NCBI GenBank assembly: GCA_046481785.1
Contig: JAWOJF010000289.1
Span: forward strand, 1 to 49,047
DNA length: 49,047 nucleotides
Direction of reading: 5' to 3'
Source: JAWOJF01 sp046481785
GTDB taxonomy: Bacteria > Bacteroidota > Ignavibacteria > Ignavibacteriales > Ignavibacteriaceae
Below the pieces are notes generated by a model. That model searched no databases, was not told where the DNA came from, and saw only the letters and a program-made list of their open reading frames with translations. The position numbers and the translations under genes were made by a program. Shown in pieces: positions 15,069-23,713 of this stretch (its first letter is position 1; every line of letters starts with the position of its first letter).

Positions 15069-15829
15069 TAACTAACTGTTAAAATTTCCGGTTTTCCATT
15101 AGCAATTAATATTGTATGCTCAAAATGTGCCGAGGGTGTACCATCAGCAGTTACAACTGTCCAGCCATCACTGTTTGTTCTAACTTTATAATCTCCTGCA
15201 TTAACCATAGGTTCAATTGCTATTGTCATTCCTGTTTTAAGTTTCGGACCCGTACCTCTTCTGCCAAAATTAGGAACAGACGGATCCTCATGTAAATATT
15301 TTCCAACACCATGCCCGCATAAATCTTTAACAACAGAAAATCCATTTGCTTCAACATACTCCTGGATTGCAGCCGAGATATCATGAACCCTGTTATTAAC
15401 CCTTGCCTCTTCAATACCTATGTACAGTGATTTTTCTGTTACATCCATCAGTTTTCTTTTATCTTCGGATATCTCGCCTACCGCAACGGATAACGCAGCA
15501 TCGCCGTAATAGCCGTTTTTGTAAACTCCAACATCAAGAGCGATAATTTCACCTTCTTTAAGAACACGAAATCCCGGAATACCATGCACTACTTCATCGT
15601 CAACAGAGGAACAAATGCTTCCAGGAAAAGGAATACCGCCGCCCTGGGAATAACCCTTAAATGCAGCAGTTGCATTATTGCTTTTTATATAATCTTCAGC
15701 AATCTGATCTAATTCTTTTGTGGTTACTCCGGGCCTAACGTTGCCTTTCATTAAGAGGAGCGTTTCGGCAACTATTTTGCAGCTTTCCCGGATGTAATCA
15801 ACTTCTTTTTTTGTCTTAATATATATCAC
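15068..15829 (-). CDS. map: Methionine aminopeptidase type I
   Basis: Removes the initiator Met from nascent proteins. All five metal ligands are visible: D99, D110, H173 (in CGHGVG), E206 (in IEPMVN) and E237 (in FEHT), plus substrate His H82. Length of 253 residues is normal. It follows secY directly, without adk, the arrangement usual in Bacteroidota/Chlorobiota. Confidence 0.98.
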   Translation of the reverse strand: MIYIKTKKEVDYIRESCKIVAETLLLMKGNVRPGVTTKELDQIAEDYIKSNNATAAFKGYSQGGGIPFPGSICSSVDDEVVHGIPGFRVLKEGEIIALDVGVYKNGYYGDAALSVAVGEISEDKRKLMDVTEKSLYIGIEEARVNNRVHDISAAIQEYVEANGFSVVKDLCGHGVGKYLHEDPSVPNFGRRGTGPKLKTGMTIAIEPMVNAGDYKVRTNSDGWTVVTADGTPSAHFEHTILIANGKPEILTVS

Positions 15830-15838
15830 AATTAAATA

Positions 15839-17173
15839 CTACCTGCGCCCCTTAATCTTTCCGGATTTCATAAATCCGTCATAATGCCTCATCAACAGAT
15901 GAGATTCAATTTGCTGTAAAGTATCAAGGGCAACGCCAACAATAATCAATAAACTTGTTCCGCCAAAGAACTGTGCAAAACGATCAGATATTCCCCATGC
16001 ACTAACAAATGCAGGAAGAATAGCAACTATAGCCAGGAAGAAAGATCCCGGCAGAGTAATTTTTGTTAGAATATTATCAATAAACTCAGATGTTTGCTTT
16101 CCGGGCCTTATACCAGGAATAAAACCACCCTGTTTCTTCATATTATCTGCAACGTCTTTTGGATTAAATGCAATTGCAGTGTAGAAATATGTAAAGAAAA
16201 TAATCATTATTGCGTATATAGCAGAATAAACCGGCGATGTATATATAAAATAACCGGACAGTGTCTGTAAAAATTCATTATTAGGGAAAAAAGATAGAAC
16301 CGTATTCGGAATAAACATAATTGACTGAGCAAAAATTATAGGCATTACTCCTGCTGTATTAACCCTTAAGGGTATATACTGAGTAACACCGCCGTATACC
16401 TTTCTTCCCACAACTCTTTTAGCGTACTGTACAGGTATTCTTCGTGTTCCCTGTGTAACCAGAATAACGCCTGCAATAATAAGAATCATAAATGCCACAA
16501 TTACAATCTCAATAACCAGGTTTCTTGTACCCTGTGCAATTAATTGATATTCATCCAGAACTGCATAGGGAAAGCGGTCAATAATTCCTATAAAAATTAT
16601 AAGAGAAATACCGTTTCCAATTCCTTTTTCAGTTATCTGCTCGCCAAGCCACATCATAAAAATAGTGCCGGCAGTAAGAATGATTATAGTTGAAGCAACC
16701 CATCCAAAACCCTGAACACCGGCTGGAATGATAGGCATTCCATCAACATTCATATTTACAAGCCTGATAGTAACACCCCATGCCTGCATTGCTGAAATAA
16801 GTACGGTGCCGTATCGTGTAAGCTGAGTTATTTTTTTTCTGCCTTCTTCACCTTCCTGCTGAAGCTTCTGGAAGTATGGAACAACCGCACCCATTATCTG
16901 GATGATAATAGATGCAGAAATATAAGGCATTATTCCCAGCGCAAAAATTGCAGCATTGGAAAAAGCTCCGCCCACAAACAAATCATATAAACCAAAAAGG
17001 TTATCTGCTGTTTGATTCCTGGTACTTTCAGCCAGCAAAGCCGAATCAACACCAGGAATAGTTATATGAGCACCTATACGAACAACTATAAGCAAAGCCA
17101 AAGTATAAATAATTCTCTGGCGAAGCTCATGAATCTTAAAAATATTTCTGAAGGTATCTGTAAATCGTGCCAT
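15839..17173 (-). CDS. secY: Protein translocase channel SecY
   Basis: Inner-membrane protein of 444 residues with ten hydrophobic helices, forming the SecYEG pore for secreted and membrane proteins. The N-terminus FKIHELRQRIIYTLALLIVV and PGVDSALL, the plug region near 60-75, the cytosolic loop with RRIPVQYAKRVVG and the C-terminal LLMRHYDGFMKSGKIKGRR are all typical. SecE is encoded at 42318-42500 in this window. Confidence 0.98.
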   Translation of the reverse strand: MARFTDTFRNIFKIHELRQRIIYTLALLIVVRIGAHITIPGVDSALLAESTRNQTADNLFGLYDLFVGGAFSNAAIFALGIMPYISASIIIQIMGAVVPYFQKLQQEGEEGRKKITQLTRYGTVLISAMQAWGVTIRLVNMNVDGMPIIPAGVQGFGWVASTIIILTAGTIFMMWLGEQITEKGIGNGISLIIFIGIIDRFPYAVLDEYQLIAQGTRNLVIEIVIVAFMILIIAGVILVTQGTRRIPVQYAKRVVGRKVYGGVTQYIPLRVNTAGVMPIIFAQSIMFIPNTVLSFFPNNEFLQTLSGYFIYTSPVYSAIYAIMIIFFTYFYTAIAFNPKDVADNMKKQGGFIPGIRPGKQTSEFIDNILTKITLPGSFFLAIVAILPAFVSAWGISDRFAQFFGGTSLLIIVGVALDTLQQIESHLLMRHYDGFMKSGKIKGRR

Positions 17174-17184
17174 TTATTCCCGGA

Positions 17185-17637
17185 TTATATCTTTTTAATT
17201 GAGCCGCCAGCAGCCTCTATTTTTTCTTTAGCTGATTGGCTGAATGCATTAACTTCAATTTGAAGTTTAGCTTTTAATTCTCCATTTCCCAAAACTTTTA
17301 CAGGTCCTTTATTTTTAGAAATCATACCATGTTTAATAAATAACTCACTTGTAATGGCTGTTTCTTTAGTTTTTTCAGAAAGTTTCTGTAAATCACTAAC
17401 ATTAACAACCTGGTATGTTGTTTTAAAAATATTGGTAAAACCAAATTTAGGAACCCTTCTTTGAAGCGGCATCTGCCCGCCTTCAAACCAGGCTTTTTTC
17501 TTAGCACCCGAACGTGACATCTGCCCGTTCATTCCGCGTGTTGCTGTTTTCCCGTGTCCCGAGCCAACACCTCTGGCCACTCTTTTACGGTTTTTATTAG
17601 CACCGTCAGCAAATTTCAGATTACTTAAAATATCCAT
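17185..17637 (-). CDS. rplO: Large-subunit ribosomal protein uL15
   Basis: Protein of 150 residues with the conserved Gly/Arg-rich N-terminal extension that enters the 23S rRNA (KRVARGVGSGHGKTATRGMN, GGQMPLQRRVPKFGF). Between rpmD and secY. Confidence 0.98.
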   Translation of the reverse strand: MDILSNLKFADGANKNRKRVARGVGSGHGKTATRGMNGQMSRSGAKKKAWFEGGQMPLQRRVPKFGFTNIFKTTYQVVNVSDLQKLSEKTKETAITSELFIKHGMISKNKGPVKVLGNGELKAKLQIEVNAFSQSAKEKIEAAGGSIKKI

Positions 17638-17644
17638 TATAAAC

Positions 17645-17827
17645 CTATTTTATTTCTTCTACTTTAACTAAGTGAATAACCTTTTTAATCATTCCTCTGA
17701 TCTGGGGCGTATCATTATGAACTTTTTCCCAGTTGGGCCTTCCCAAACCAAGCGCTTGAATAGTAAGCTTCTGGTCTTTTGGCCTGTCAATTATACTTTT
17801 TGTCTGTGTTAATTTAATTTTTCCCAT
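17645..17827 (-). CDS. rpmD: Large-subunit ribosomal protein uL30
   Basis: Single-domain protein of 60 residues with KLTQTKSIIDRPKDQKLT, LGLGRPNWEKVHNDTPQIRGMI and a short C-terminus. Spacing of 7-10 bases to rplO and rpsE shows co-transcription. Confidence 0.97.
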   Translation of the reverse strand: MGKIKLTQTKSIIDRPKDQKLTIQALGLGRPNWEKVHNDTPQIRGMIKKVIHLVKVEEIK

Positions 17828-17837
17828 TATTTCCTCA

Positions 17838-18344
17838 TTAAGCGCTGAATAATTCGTTAACGGTTACACCTCTTTTATTAGCCATCTTACGGGCATCCAC
17901 CAAATTTAACAAACCATTTAAAGTAGCTTTAACCTGGTTGTGAGGATTACTTGAACCAAGAGATTTTGTAAGGATATCCTGAATACCGGCAGCTTCAAGT
18001 ACAGCACGAACTCCACCGCCGGCAATTAACCCGGTACCGGGGGAGGCTGGTTTTAGTAAAACCCTGCCTGCACCAAATTTCCCGATAATTTCATGAGCAA
18101 TAGTTCCTTTAATAACAGAAACTGTGACTAAACTTTTCTTTGCATCATCAATGCCTTTAGAAATTGCATCTGTAACTTCATTAGCCTTCCCAAGCCCCAC
18201 ACCAACAGTTCCATTACCGTTTCCCACAACAACAATAGCATTAAAGCTGAAACGGCGTCCGCCTTTTACAACTTTGGCAACCCTGTTAATATGAACTACT
18301 TTTTCTTTAAGTCCTTCAGTTTCAGTTGTCTTTACAGTTTTCAA
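17838..18344 (-). CDS. rpsE: Small-subunit ribosomal protein uS5
   Basis: Accuracy-related protein of 168 residues with an N-terminal double-stranded RNA-binding fold (VHINRVAKVVKGGRRFSFNA) and GNGNGTVGVGLGKANEV, then RVLLKPASPGTGLIAGG. Normally follows rplR directly; here a tRNA-Gln gene lies in the 245-base gap. Confidence 0.98.
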   Translation of the reverse strand: MKTVKTTETEGLKEKVVHINRVAKVVKGGRRFSFNAIVVVGNGNGTVGVGLGKANEVTDAISKGIDDAKKSLVTVSVIKGTIAHEIIGKFGAGRVLLKPASPGTGLIAGGGVRAVLEAAGIQDILTKSLGSSNPHNQVKATLNGLLNLVDARKMANKRGVTVNELFSA

Positions 18345-18401
18345 TTTTTCTCCAGCTACTCTTATATTTTTATAAAAATTATAAACTCAATTTTACCAGC
18401 A

Positions 18402-18414
18402 TTCGCCCGGCGAA
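18402..18414. repeat. Small palindrome next to the tRNA-Gln 3' end
   Basis: TTCGCCCGGCGAA has 6 bp arms around one base and begins six bases beyond the tRNA discriminator on the minus strand. It could be a 3' processing hairpin or another small palindromic insertion. Confidence 0.4.
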
Positions 18415-18419
18415 ACATG

Positions 18420-18490
18420 CTGCCGGGAGAGGACTCGAACCTCTACAGACGCCTCCAAAGGGCGTAGTCCTGCCATTAGACGACCCGGCA
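18420..18490 (-). tRNA. tRNA-Gln (anticodon TTG) inside the spc operon
   Basis: The minus strand folds into a full cloverleaf: acceptor TGCCGGG/CCCGGCA, D arm, anticodon stem ACGCC/GGCGT with loop CTTTGGA (anticodon TTG, reading CAA), and T arm AGAGG-TTCGAGT-CCTCT. Discriminator G; CCA is not encoded. It lies between rplR and rpsE in the same orientation, so it is probably cut from the ribosomal-protein transcript. Confidence 0.92.
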
Positions 18491-18589
18491 AGGTCCAGCA
18501 TAATTAAAAATCAAAAATTCAAAATTAAAAACCAGGAACATACTATATAAATTTTGCATCATTTTTAATTTCTAACTTATCTTTCTAAA

Positions 18590-18955
18590 TTAAAGTTTAA
18601 GGCCACCCTCGCGGGCACCCTCTGCTATAGCCTGAATTCTACCATGATATCTGTAACCATTCCGGTCAAATACAACAGCAGAAATATTTTGTTCCAAAGC
18701 CTTTTTTGCAATCAGGCTGCCAACCAGCTTGCTTTTTGCAACTTTGCCTTTTGTCGATTTTAATTCATCGGCCAGTTCTTTTGATAAAGAAGAGGCTGCC
18801 GCAACGGTTTTACCGGATGAATCATCTATAAGTTGAGCATAAACATTATCTAAACTGCGGAATACAGTTAACCTTGGTCTTTCCGGAGTACCGGAAATGT
18901 GTTTCCTGATTTTTATTTTTGAACGCAGCCTTGAATTATTATTTCTCTTAATCAT
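18590..18955 (-). CDS. rplR: Large-subunit ribosomal protein uL18
   Basis: 5S rRNA-binding protein of 121 residues: KIRKHISGTPERPRLTVFRS, NVYAQLIDDSSGKTVAAASS and AVVFDRNGYRYHGRIQAIAEG. Followed by tRNA-Gln instead of directly by rpsE. Confidence 0.98.
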   Translation of the reverse strand: MIKRNNNSRLRSKIKIRKHISGTPERPRLTVFRSLDNVYAQLIDDSSGKTVAAASSLSKELADELKSTKGKVAKSKLVGSLIAKKALEQNISAVVFDRNGYRYHGRIQAIAEGAREGGLKL

Positions 18956-18978
18956 TTTCTATTAATCTCCGCTAAAAA

Positions 18979-19524
18979 TTATTTACCCGCTGTCTTACCG
19001 GCTTTACGAACTATTTGTTCATCAGAATACTTAATGCCTTTGCCTTTATATGGTTCAGGTTTTCTTATTGAACGGATTTTTGCCGCAACTAAGCCAACCA
19101 ATTGTTTATCAATACCCGATATAACAACCTGGGTTGGTGCAGGAGTTTGTAATGTAACTCCATCCGGGGGCATAAAATAAATCGGGTGAGAGTACCCAAT
19201 ATTTATCAATAGATTCTTTCCTTTTAACTCAGCCCTGTAACCAACGCCTACAATATCCAGTGTTTTTGAATAGGCCTCGGTTACTCCATTAACCATATTC
19301 TGAATTAAAGCCCTGGTTAAACCATGAAGAGCTTTATTAACCTTTGTATCATCCGGCCGGGTTACAACTATCTCATCGTCCTTAACATCTATAGTAATGT
19401 TGGCATGGAACTGATTTTCAAGTTCACCCTTTGGGCCTTTTACTTTTAAAGCGTTACCATTCCTTGTAATGGTTACACCCTTAGGAACTGTTATTGGTTT
19501 TTTACCTATTCTTGACACTTTCAA
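18979..19524 (-). CDS. rplF: Large-subunit ribosomal protein uL6
   Basis: Two-domain protein of 181 residues near the factor-binding site: MSRIGKKPI-like start (MKVSRIGKKPITVPKGV), LHGLTRALIQNMVNGVTEAY, and RSIRKPEPYKGKGIKYSDE near the C-terminus. Confidence 0.98.
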   Translation of the reverse strand: MKVSRIGKKPITVPKGVTITRNGNALKVKGPKGELENQFHANITIDVKDDEIVVTRPDDTKVNKALHGLTRALIQNMVNGVTEAYSKTLDIVGVGYRAELKGKNLLINIGYSHPIYFMPPDGVTLQTPAPTQVVISGIDKQLVGLVAAKIRSIRKPEPYKGKGIKYSDEQIVRKAGKTAGK

Positions 19525-19553
19525 ACTCCATTAAATTTTATTGTCTGGTTATA

Positions 19554-19949
19554 TTACCAGATATAACAAACTATTTCACCACCGATAGACTGGGCTCTTG
19601 CTTCTTTATCTGTAAGCAGGCCTTTTGATGTAGATATTACAGCAACCCCAAGGCCATTTAACACTCGTGGAATTTCATCGGAAGATTTATAAACTCTTAA
19701 TCCCGGAGTGCTAATTCTTTTTAATCCGCTTATTGCAGAAATACCATCCCTGTATTTTAAAAGAATTTTTATGGTATCCTGCTTGTTATCTTCAACAACA
19801 GAATAATCATGAATGAAATTCTGTTTTTTAAGAATTTCAGCCAAACTCTTTTTCATGTTAGAAGCAGGAATCTCCACTCTAACTTTTTTAGCGCGGGAAG
19901 CATTTCTAATTCTTGTTAAAAAATCTGAAATTGGATCTGTTACAGGCAT
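19554..19949 (-). CDS. rpsH: Small-subunit ribosomal protein uS8
   Basis: 16S-binding protein of 131 residues with TDPISDFLTRIRNASRAKK at the start and the conserved GVAVISTSKGLLTDKEAR and GGEIVCYIW at the end. S8 represses spc operons in some bacteria; no site was recognised here. Confidence 0.98.
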   Translation of the reverse strand: MPVTDPISDFLTRIRNASRAKKVRVEIPASNMKKSLAEILKKQNFIHDYSVVEDNKQDTIKILLKYRDGISAISGLKRISTPGLRVYKSSDEIPRVLNGLGVAVISTSKGLLTDKEARAQSIGGEIVCYIW

Positions 19950-19958
19950 ATTATCTCC

Positions 19959-20228
19959 TTACCAACTTGCTTTCTTTAGCCCTGGTATCTCACCTTTAAG
20001 GGCCATTTCTCTTAAAACTAACCGGGAAATCCCGAACTTTCTATGATATCCTCTTGCCCTGCCCGTGAACATGCAGCGGTTATGCAATCTTACCGGAGAA
20101 GAATTTTTAGGCAGCTTCTGCAATGCTTCGTAATCACCTTTTTCCTTCAGCTCCTGTCTAAGCTTTGCATATTTATCAACCAACTTGCGTCTTTTTTCTT
20201 CTCTTGCTATTAAACTTGTACGAGCCAT
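19959..20228 (-). CDS. rpsN: Small-subunit ribosomal protein uS14 (zinc-free form)
   Basis: Long C-minus form of 89 residues: MARTSLIAREEKRRKL, LPKNSSPVRLHNRC, and TGRARGYHRKFGISRLVLRE. It has only one Cys, so no zinc ribbon, unlike S4 and L36 in this cluster. Confidence 0.98.
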   Translation of the reverse strand: MARTSLIAREEKRRKLVDKYAKLRQELKEKGDYEALQKLPKNSSPVRLHNRCMFTGRARGYHRKFGISRLVLREMALKGEIPGLKKASW

Positions 20229-20240
20229 TAATTCTCCTAT

Positions 20241-20918
20241 TTACGCTGTTTTAATTTCTTTTTTTCTAAATGGAACACCAAAAGACTGAAGAAGCTCATA
20301 AGCCTCATTATCGGTTCTGGCAGTAGTAACAAAAGTAACATCCATACCTAAAACCTTAGTTATCTTATCAACATTAATTTCAGGAAAAATAATCTGTTCT
20401 CTAACACCAATTGTATAGTTTCCTCTTCCGTCAAATGATTTGTCAGACAATCCTCTAAAATCCCTAACACGCGGAAGAGCAATATTAATCAGTCTGTCAA
20501 GAAACTCGTACATTCTCTCACGCCTTAGAGTAACCATTGCCCCAATTGGAAGGCCTTCCCTAAGCTTAAAATTAGAGATAGCTTTTTTTGCTTTTCTGAT
20601 ACTGGCTTTCTGCCCGGTAATGGTTTCAAGTTCTTTTACTGCTTCATCCAAAAGTTTTGAATCCGATACTGCATCGCCAACACCCATGTTAACAACAATT
20701 TTATCCAGCCTGGGAACCTGCATAATACTTTTGTATCCAAACTTTGTTTGCAAAGCAGGAATAATATCCTTTTTATAGGTATCAGCCAAGCGCGTCTTTA
20801 TTTTAATTTCTTTTTCAGGAGCTTCCGCCGCAACGGATTTTTTTTCTTTTTTAGAAACTTTAGCTTTGGTATCAGCCTGTTTCTCGGCGCTTTCTTTTTT
20901 TTGTTTTTTATCTGCCAT
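20241..20918 (-). CDS. rplE: Large-subunit ribosomal protein uL5 with charged N-terminal extension
   Basis: 5S rRNA-binding protein of 225 residues, compared with about 180 in the family. The conserved core starts near residue 42 (TRLADTYKKDIIPALQTKFG). The first 40 residues are Lys/Glu/Ala-rich. No in-frame start with a better ribosome-binding site was seen nearer the core. Core motifs: VPRLDKIVVNMGVGD, FKLREGLPIGAMVTLR and FPEINVDKI. Confidence 0.96.
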   Translation of the reverse strand: MADKKQKKESAEKQADTKAKVSKKEKKSVAAEAPEKEIKIKTRLADTYKKDIIPALQTKFGYKSIMQVPRLDKIVVNMGVGDAVSDSKLLDEAVKELETITGQKASIRKAKKAISNFKLREGLPIGAMVTLRRERMYEFLDRLINIALPRVRDFRGLSDKSFDGRGNYTIGVREQIIFPEINVDKITKVLGMDVTFVTTARTDNEAYELLQSFGVPFRKKEIKTA

Positions 20919-20952
20919 TTTTAAATCTAACCTTAACTAATTTAGGTGAATA

Positions 20953-21276
20953 TTAAACCATTTCTCCGCTTGCTACACTCTTCCGTGCAATTTTTTTCTT
21001 GCCGGTTTTTTCATCGATAATTATTTGTGAACCCAGTCTGGTGGGTTCATTGGTTTTAGGATCTAAAAGCATAACGTTAGAAACATGCACCGGAGCCTCT
21101 TTTTCAATAATACCACCCTGAGGGCTTCTCTGGCTGGGCTTTGTGTGCCTCTTTCTTACGTTTATTCCTTCAACTATAACTTTTGAGTTTTTAGGAAATA
21201 CTTTCAGAACTTTGCCGGTTTTTCCTTTATCATTACCGGCTACAACTTGAACATTATCATTTTTTCTGATTCTCAT
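20953..21276 (-). CDS. rplX: Large-subunit ribosomal protein uL24
   Basis: KOW-domain assembly protein of 107 residues: RIRKNDNVQVVAGNDKGKTG, NVRKRHTKPSQRSPQGGI and VSNVMLLDP. Next to rplN as usual. Confidence 0.98.
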   Translation of the reverse strand: MRIRKNDNVQVVAGNDKGKTGKVLKVFPKNSKVIVEGINVRKRHTKPSQRSPQGGIIEKEAPVHVSNVMLLDPKTNEPTRLGSQIIIDEKTGKKKIARKSVASGEMV

Positions 21277-21291
21277 TTTTTTCCCAAATCT

Positions 21292-21660
21292 TTATAAAAC
21301 TTCTGGAGCTAATGAAACAATTTTCATAAACTGTCTCTCTCTTAATTCTCTGGCAACCGGGCCAAAGATACGTGTACCTTTGGGTTCGTTCTGTGCATTT
21401 ATTAATACAGCAGCATTTTCATCAAATCTTATATAAGAACCGTCTTTTCTTCTAACTTCTTTTTTTGTTCTTACAATTACCGCCCTTGAAACTTCACCTT
21501 TTTTAACAGTGCCGTTAGGTACAGCGGATTTAACAGCTACCACAATAGTATCACCAACGCTGGCATATTTTCTTCCGCTGCCGCCAAGTACGCGGATGCA
21601 CCTGCATCTTTTAGCGCCTGAATTATCGGCGACCACTAAATTAGTTTCTTCTTGAACCAT
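21292..21660 (-). CDS. rplN: Large-subunit ribosomal protein uL14
   Basis: Protein of 122 residues with VADNSGAKRCRCIRVLGGSG, YIRFDENAAVLIN and GTRIFGPVARELRE. It binds 23S rRNA at the subunit interface. Confidence 0.98.
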   Translation of the reverse strand: MVQEETNLVVADNSGAKRCRCIRVLGGSGRKYASVGDTIVVAVKSAVPNGTVKKGEVSRAVIVRTKKEVRRKDGSYIRFDENAAVLINAQNEPKGTRIFGPVARELRERQFMKIVSLAPEVL

Positions 21661-21674
21661 CTTACTCTCCTTGC

Positions 21675-21932
21675 TTACTTGGCTTTTTCTACAATTTCAA
21701 CTAAACGCCATCTTTTCTTTAAGCTTAAAGGGCGTGTTTCCATTATCTTAACTTTGTCACCAACCTGGCACTCGTTCTTTTCATCATGTGCCATAAGCTT
21801 TGTGGTTTTCTTAAAATACTTTTTATAGATAGGGTGAGGAACTCTTCTCTCTATAGCTACGGTAATTGTTTTCTGCATTTTATTACTTGTAACAACACCA
21901 ACCCTTGTTTTTCTTAAAGCACGTTGTTCCAT
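21675..21932 (-). CDS. rpsQ: Small-subunit ribosomal protein uS17
   Basis: OB-fold 16S binder of 85 residues: RKTRVGVVTSNKMQKTITVA, ERRVPHPIYKKYFKKT and ETRPLSLKKRWRLVEI. Two bases separate it from rpmC. Confidence 0.98.
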   Translation of the reverse strand: MEQRALRKTRVGVVTSNKMQKTITVAIERRVPHPIYKKYFKKTTKLMAHDEKNECQVGDKVKIMETRPLSLKKRWRLVEIVEKAK

Positions 21933-21934
21933 AA

Positions 21935-22162
21935 TTATGCTTTAACTCCTTCTTTCTCAGCAGTTTTTTTCTCTGCAAATTCTCTTTCTTTCAAAATGGT
22001 TTTCATCCTTGCAATATCTTTTTTAGCCAGTTTTAATTTGGCAGTGTTAGTTAATTGCTTGAGCTGGTGTGCAAAACGTAAATCAACAATATTTTTTTCC
22101 TCTTCGCTAATCCTGTTAACCAGTTCTTCGTTTTTCATTTCTTTTATTTCGTACAATTTCAT
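21935..22162 (-). CDS. rpmC: Large-subunit ribosomal protein uL29
   Basis: Two-helix protein of 75 residues at the exit tunnel: MKLYEIKEMKNEEL, DLRFAHQLKQLTNTAKLK, IARMKTILKERE. A short Lys/Glu/Ala tail follows. Confidence 0.97.
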   Translation of the reverse strand: MKLYEIKEMKNEELVNRISEEEKNIVDLRFAHQLKQLTNTAKLKLAKKDIARMKTILKEREFAEKKTAEKEGVKA

Positions 22163-22181
22163 TTTTTAAACCTTTAAGGAT

Positions 22182-22598
22182 TTATTCATAATCTGGTCTG
22201 GCTACAACTTTACATTTAATTGGTAGTTTGTATGCACAAGTTTTTAATGCCTCATGTGCCAGCTCCTTGGAAACACCTGAAACTTCAAACAGAACTCTTC
22301 CCGGTTTAACAACAGCAACCCAAAACTCAGGTGCGCCTTTTCCTTTACCCATTCTTGTTTCAAGAGGTTTTTTAGAAACGGGTTTATCGGGAAATATTCT
22401 GATCCAAACTTTTCCATCCCTTTTCATTTTTCTTGAAAGAGCAACACGGCAGGCTTCAATCTGGCGGCTGGTTATCCAGTGAGGCTCCAAAGCTTTCAGC
22501 CCGAAATCACCGAAAGATATTGAACTGCCGCGATAAGCTTTTCCGGACATTCTTCCGCGCTGTGATTTCCTAAACTTAACTCTTTTTGGCATTAACAT
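22182..22598 (-). CDS. rplP: Large-subunit ribosomal protein uL16
   Basis: Protein of 138 residues that helps position A-site tRNA: MLMPKRVKFRKSQRGRMSG, WITSRQIEACRVALSR, GKGKGAPEFWVAVVKPGR. Upstream gap of 85 bases to rpsC is very AT-rich with AAATTAAAAA-type simple sequence. Confidence 0.98.
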   Translation of the reverse strand: MLMPKRVKFRKSQRGRMSGKAYRGSSISFGDFGLKALEPHWITSRQIEACRVALSRKMKRDGKVWIRIFPDKPVSKKPLETRMGKGKGAPEFWVAVVKPGRVLFEVSGVSKELAHEALKTCAYKLPIKCKVVARPDYE

Positions 22599-22683
22599 GA
22601 TTCAAACTCCGTTTTCAATTAAAAATTTCAAATTAAAAAACTATTCAAATGAAATTTTAATTTTTCATTTTTAATTTTTAATT

Positions 22684-23325
22684 CTACTCTGTAACTCTTT
22701 TACCTAAAATTTCGCCACGGCAGATCCAAACTTTTATTCCGATTGAGCCGTAAATTGTTTCTGCCCTGCCATTAGCATAATCAATATCCGCCCTTAAAGT
22801 ATGAAGCGGGATTCTTCCCTCTTTATACTGCTCGGTACGCGCCATTTCAGCACCGCCTAATCTTCCTGCACACATAATCCTAATACCTTCAGCACCCATT
22901 CTCATAGCAGCGGTAATAGCCATTTTCATTGCTCTTCTGAAAGAAACTCTTCCTTCAAGCTGGCTGGCAATGTTTTCTGCAACCAGGTAAGCATCAAGTT
23001 CAGGCCTTTTAATTTCAGAAATCTGCACTTTAACATCTTTATCGGTAACCTGTTTTAATTCCTGTTCTAACTGAGTAATTTCTTTTCCGCTCTTACCAAT
23101 AACAACACCAGGCCTTGAAGTGTGAATAGTAAGGATAATATTCTTGGATGTTCTGTCAATAACAATTCTTGAAATTCCGGCTTTTTTTAATCGGTTCCTT
23201 ACGTAAGATCTCAGTCTTCCATCTTCCTTCAGTTTCTGTGCATAACTTTTATTCTCATACCAATTAGAGTCCCATCCTCTAATTATTCCGACTCTTAATC
23301 CAACCGGGTGTGTTTTCTGTCCCAA
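22684..23325 (-). CDS. rpsC: Small-subunit ribosomal protein uS3
   Basis: KH-domain protein of 213 residues at the mRNA entry: MGQKTHPVGLRVGIIRGWDS, VVIGKSGKEITQLE (KH GxxG loop), and IRIMCAGRLGGAEMARTE. Confidence 0.98.
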   Translation of the reverse strand: MGQKTHPVGLRVGIIRGWDSNWYENKSYAQKLKEDGRLRSYVRNRLKKAGISRIVIDRTSKNIILTIHTSRPGVVIGKSGKEITQLEQELKQVTDKDVKVQISEIKRPELDAYLVAENIASQLEGRVSFRRAMKMAITAAMRMGAEGIRIMCAGRLGGAEMARTEQYKEGRIPLHTLRADIDYANGRAETIYGSIGIKVWICRGEILGKRVTE

Positions 23326-23344
23326 AAAAATATCCTCCTAAAAA

Positions 23345-23689
23345 TTAAGCTTTAGTTGCTACTACAATTGTTAAATGACAAGATCTTTTTCTTATTCTGT
23401 ATGCCCGCCCCATTGGTGCAGGAGAAATTCTCTTTAGTGTAGGTCCCTGATTTACAAAAGCTTCTTTAACAAAAAAATCTGAAGGTTCATGACGTGTAGT
23501 ATCATCCTTCTGCATAAGATTGGCTACGGCTGATCTTAAAACTTTTTCTGCATCCTTAGATGCATGTTTCGGCTGAAAGTGCAATACTTCCAATGCCTTT
23601 TCAACTGACATCCCGCGGATTAAATCAATAACTAATCTCATCTTCCTTGGAGATGAGCCTATATATCTATGTATCGCTTTTGCTTCCAT
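23345..23689 (-). CDS. rplV: Large-subunit ribosomal protein uL22
   Basis: Protein of 114 residues lining the exit tunnel: YIGSSPRKMRLVIDLIRGMS, AFVNQGPTLKRISPAPMGRA (tunnel hairpin) and RKRSCHLTIVV. Confidence 0.98.
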   Translation of the reverse strand: MEAKAIHRYIGSSPRKMRLVIDLIRGMSVEKALEVLHFQPKHASKDAEKVLRSAVANLMQKDDTTRHEPSDFFVKEAFVNQGPTLKRISPAPMGRAYRIRKRSCHLTIVVATKA

Positions 23690-23713
23690 TATAATAAAAA
23701 TCCTTATTTAGAG

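Noticed and set aside
22599..22683. AT-rich AAATTAAAAA repeats between rpsC and rplP as a regulatory element
   Set aside because: Simple sequence of this kind also appears at 18495-18590 and 40560-40590, so it is most likely base composition drift in gaps.
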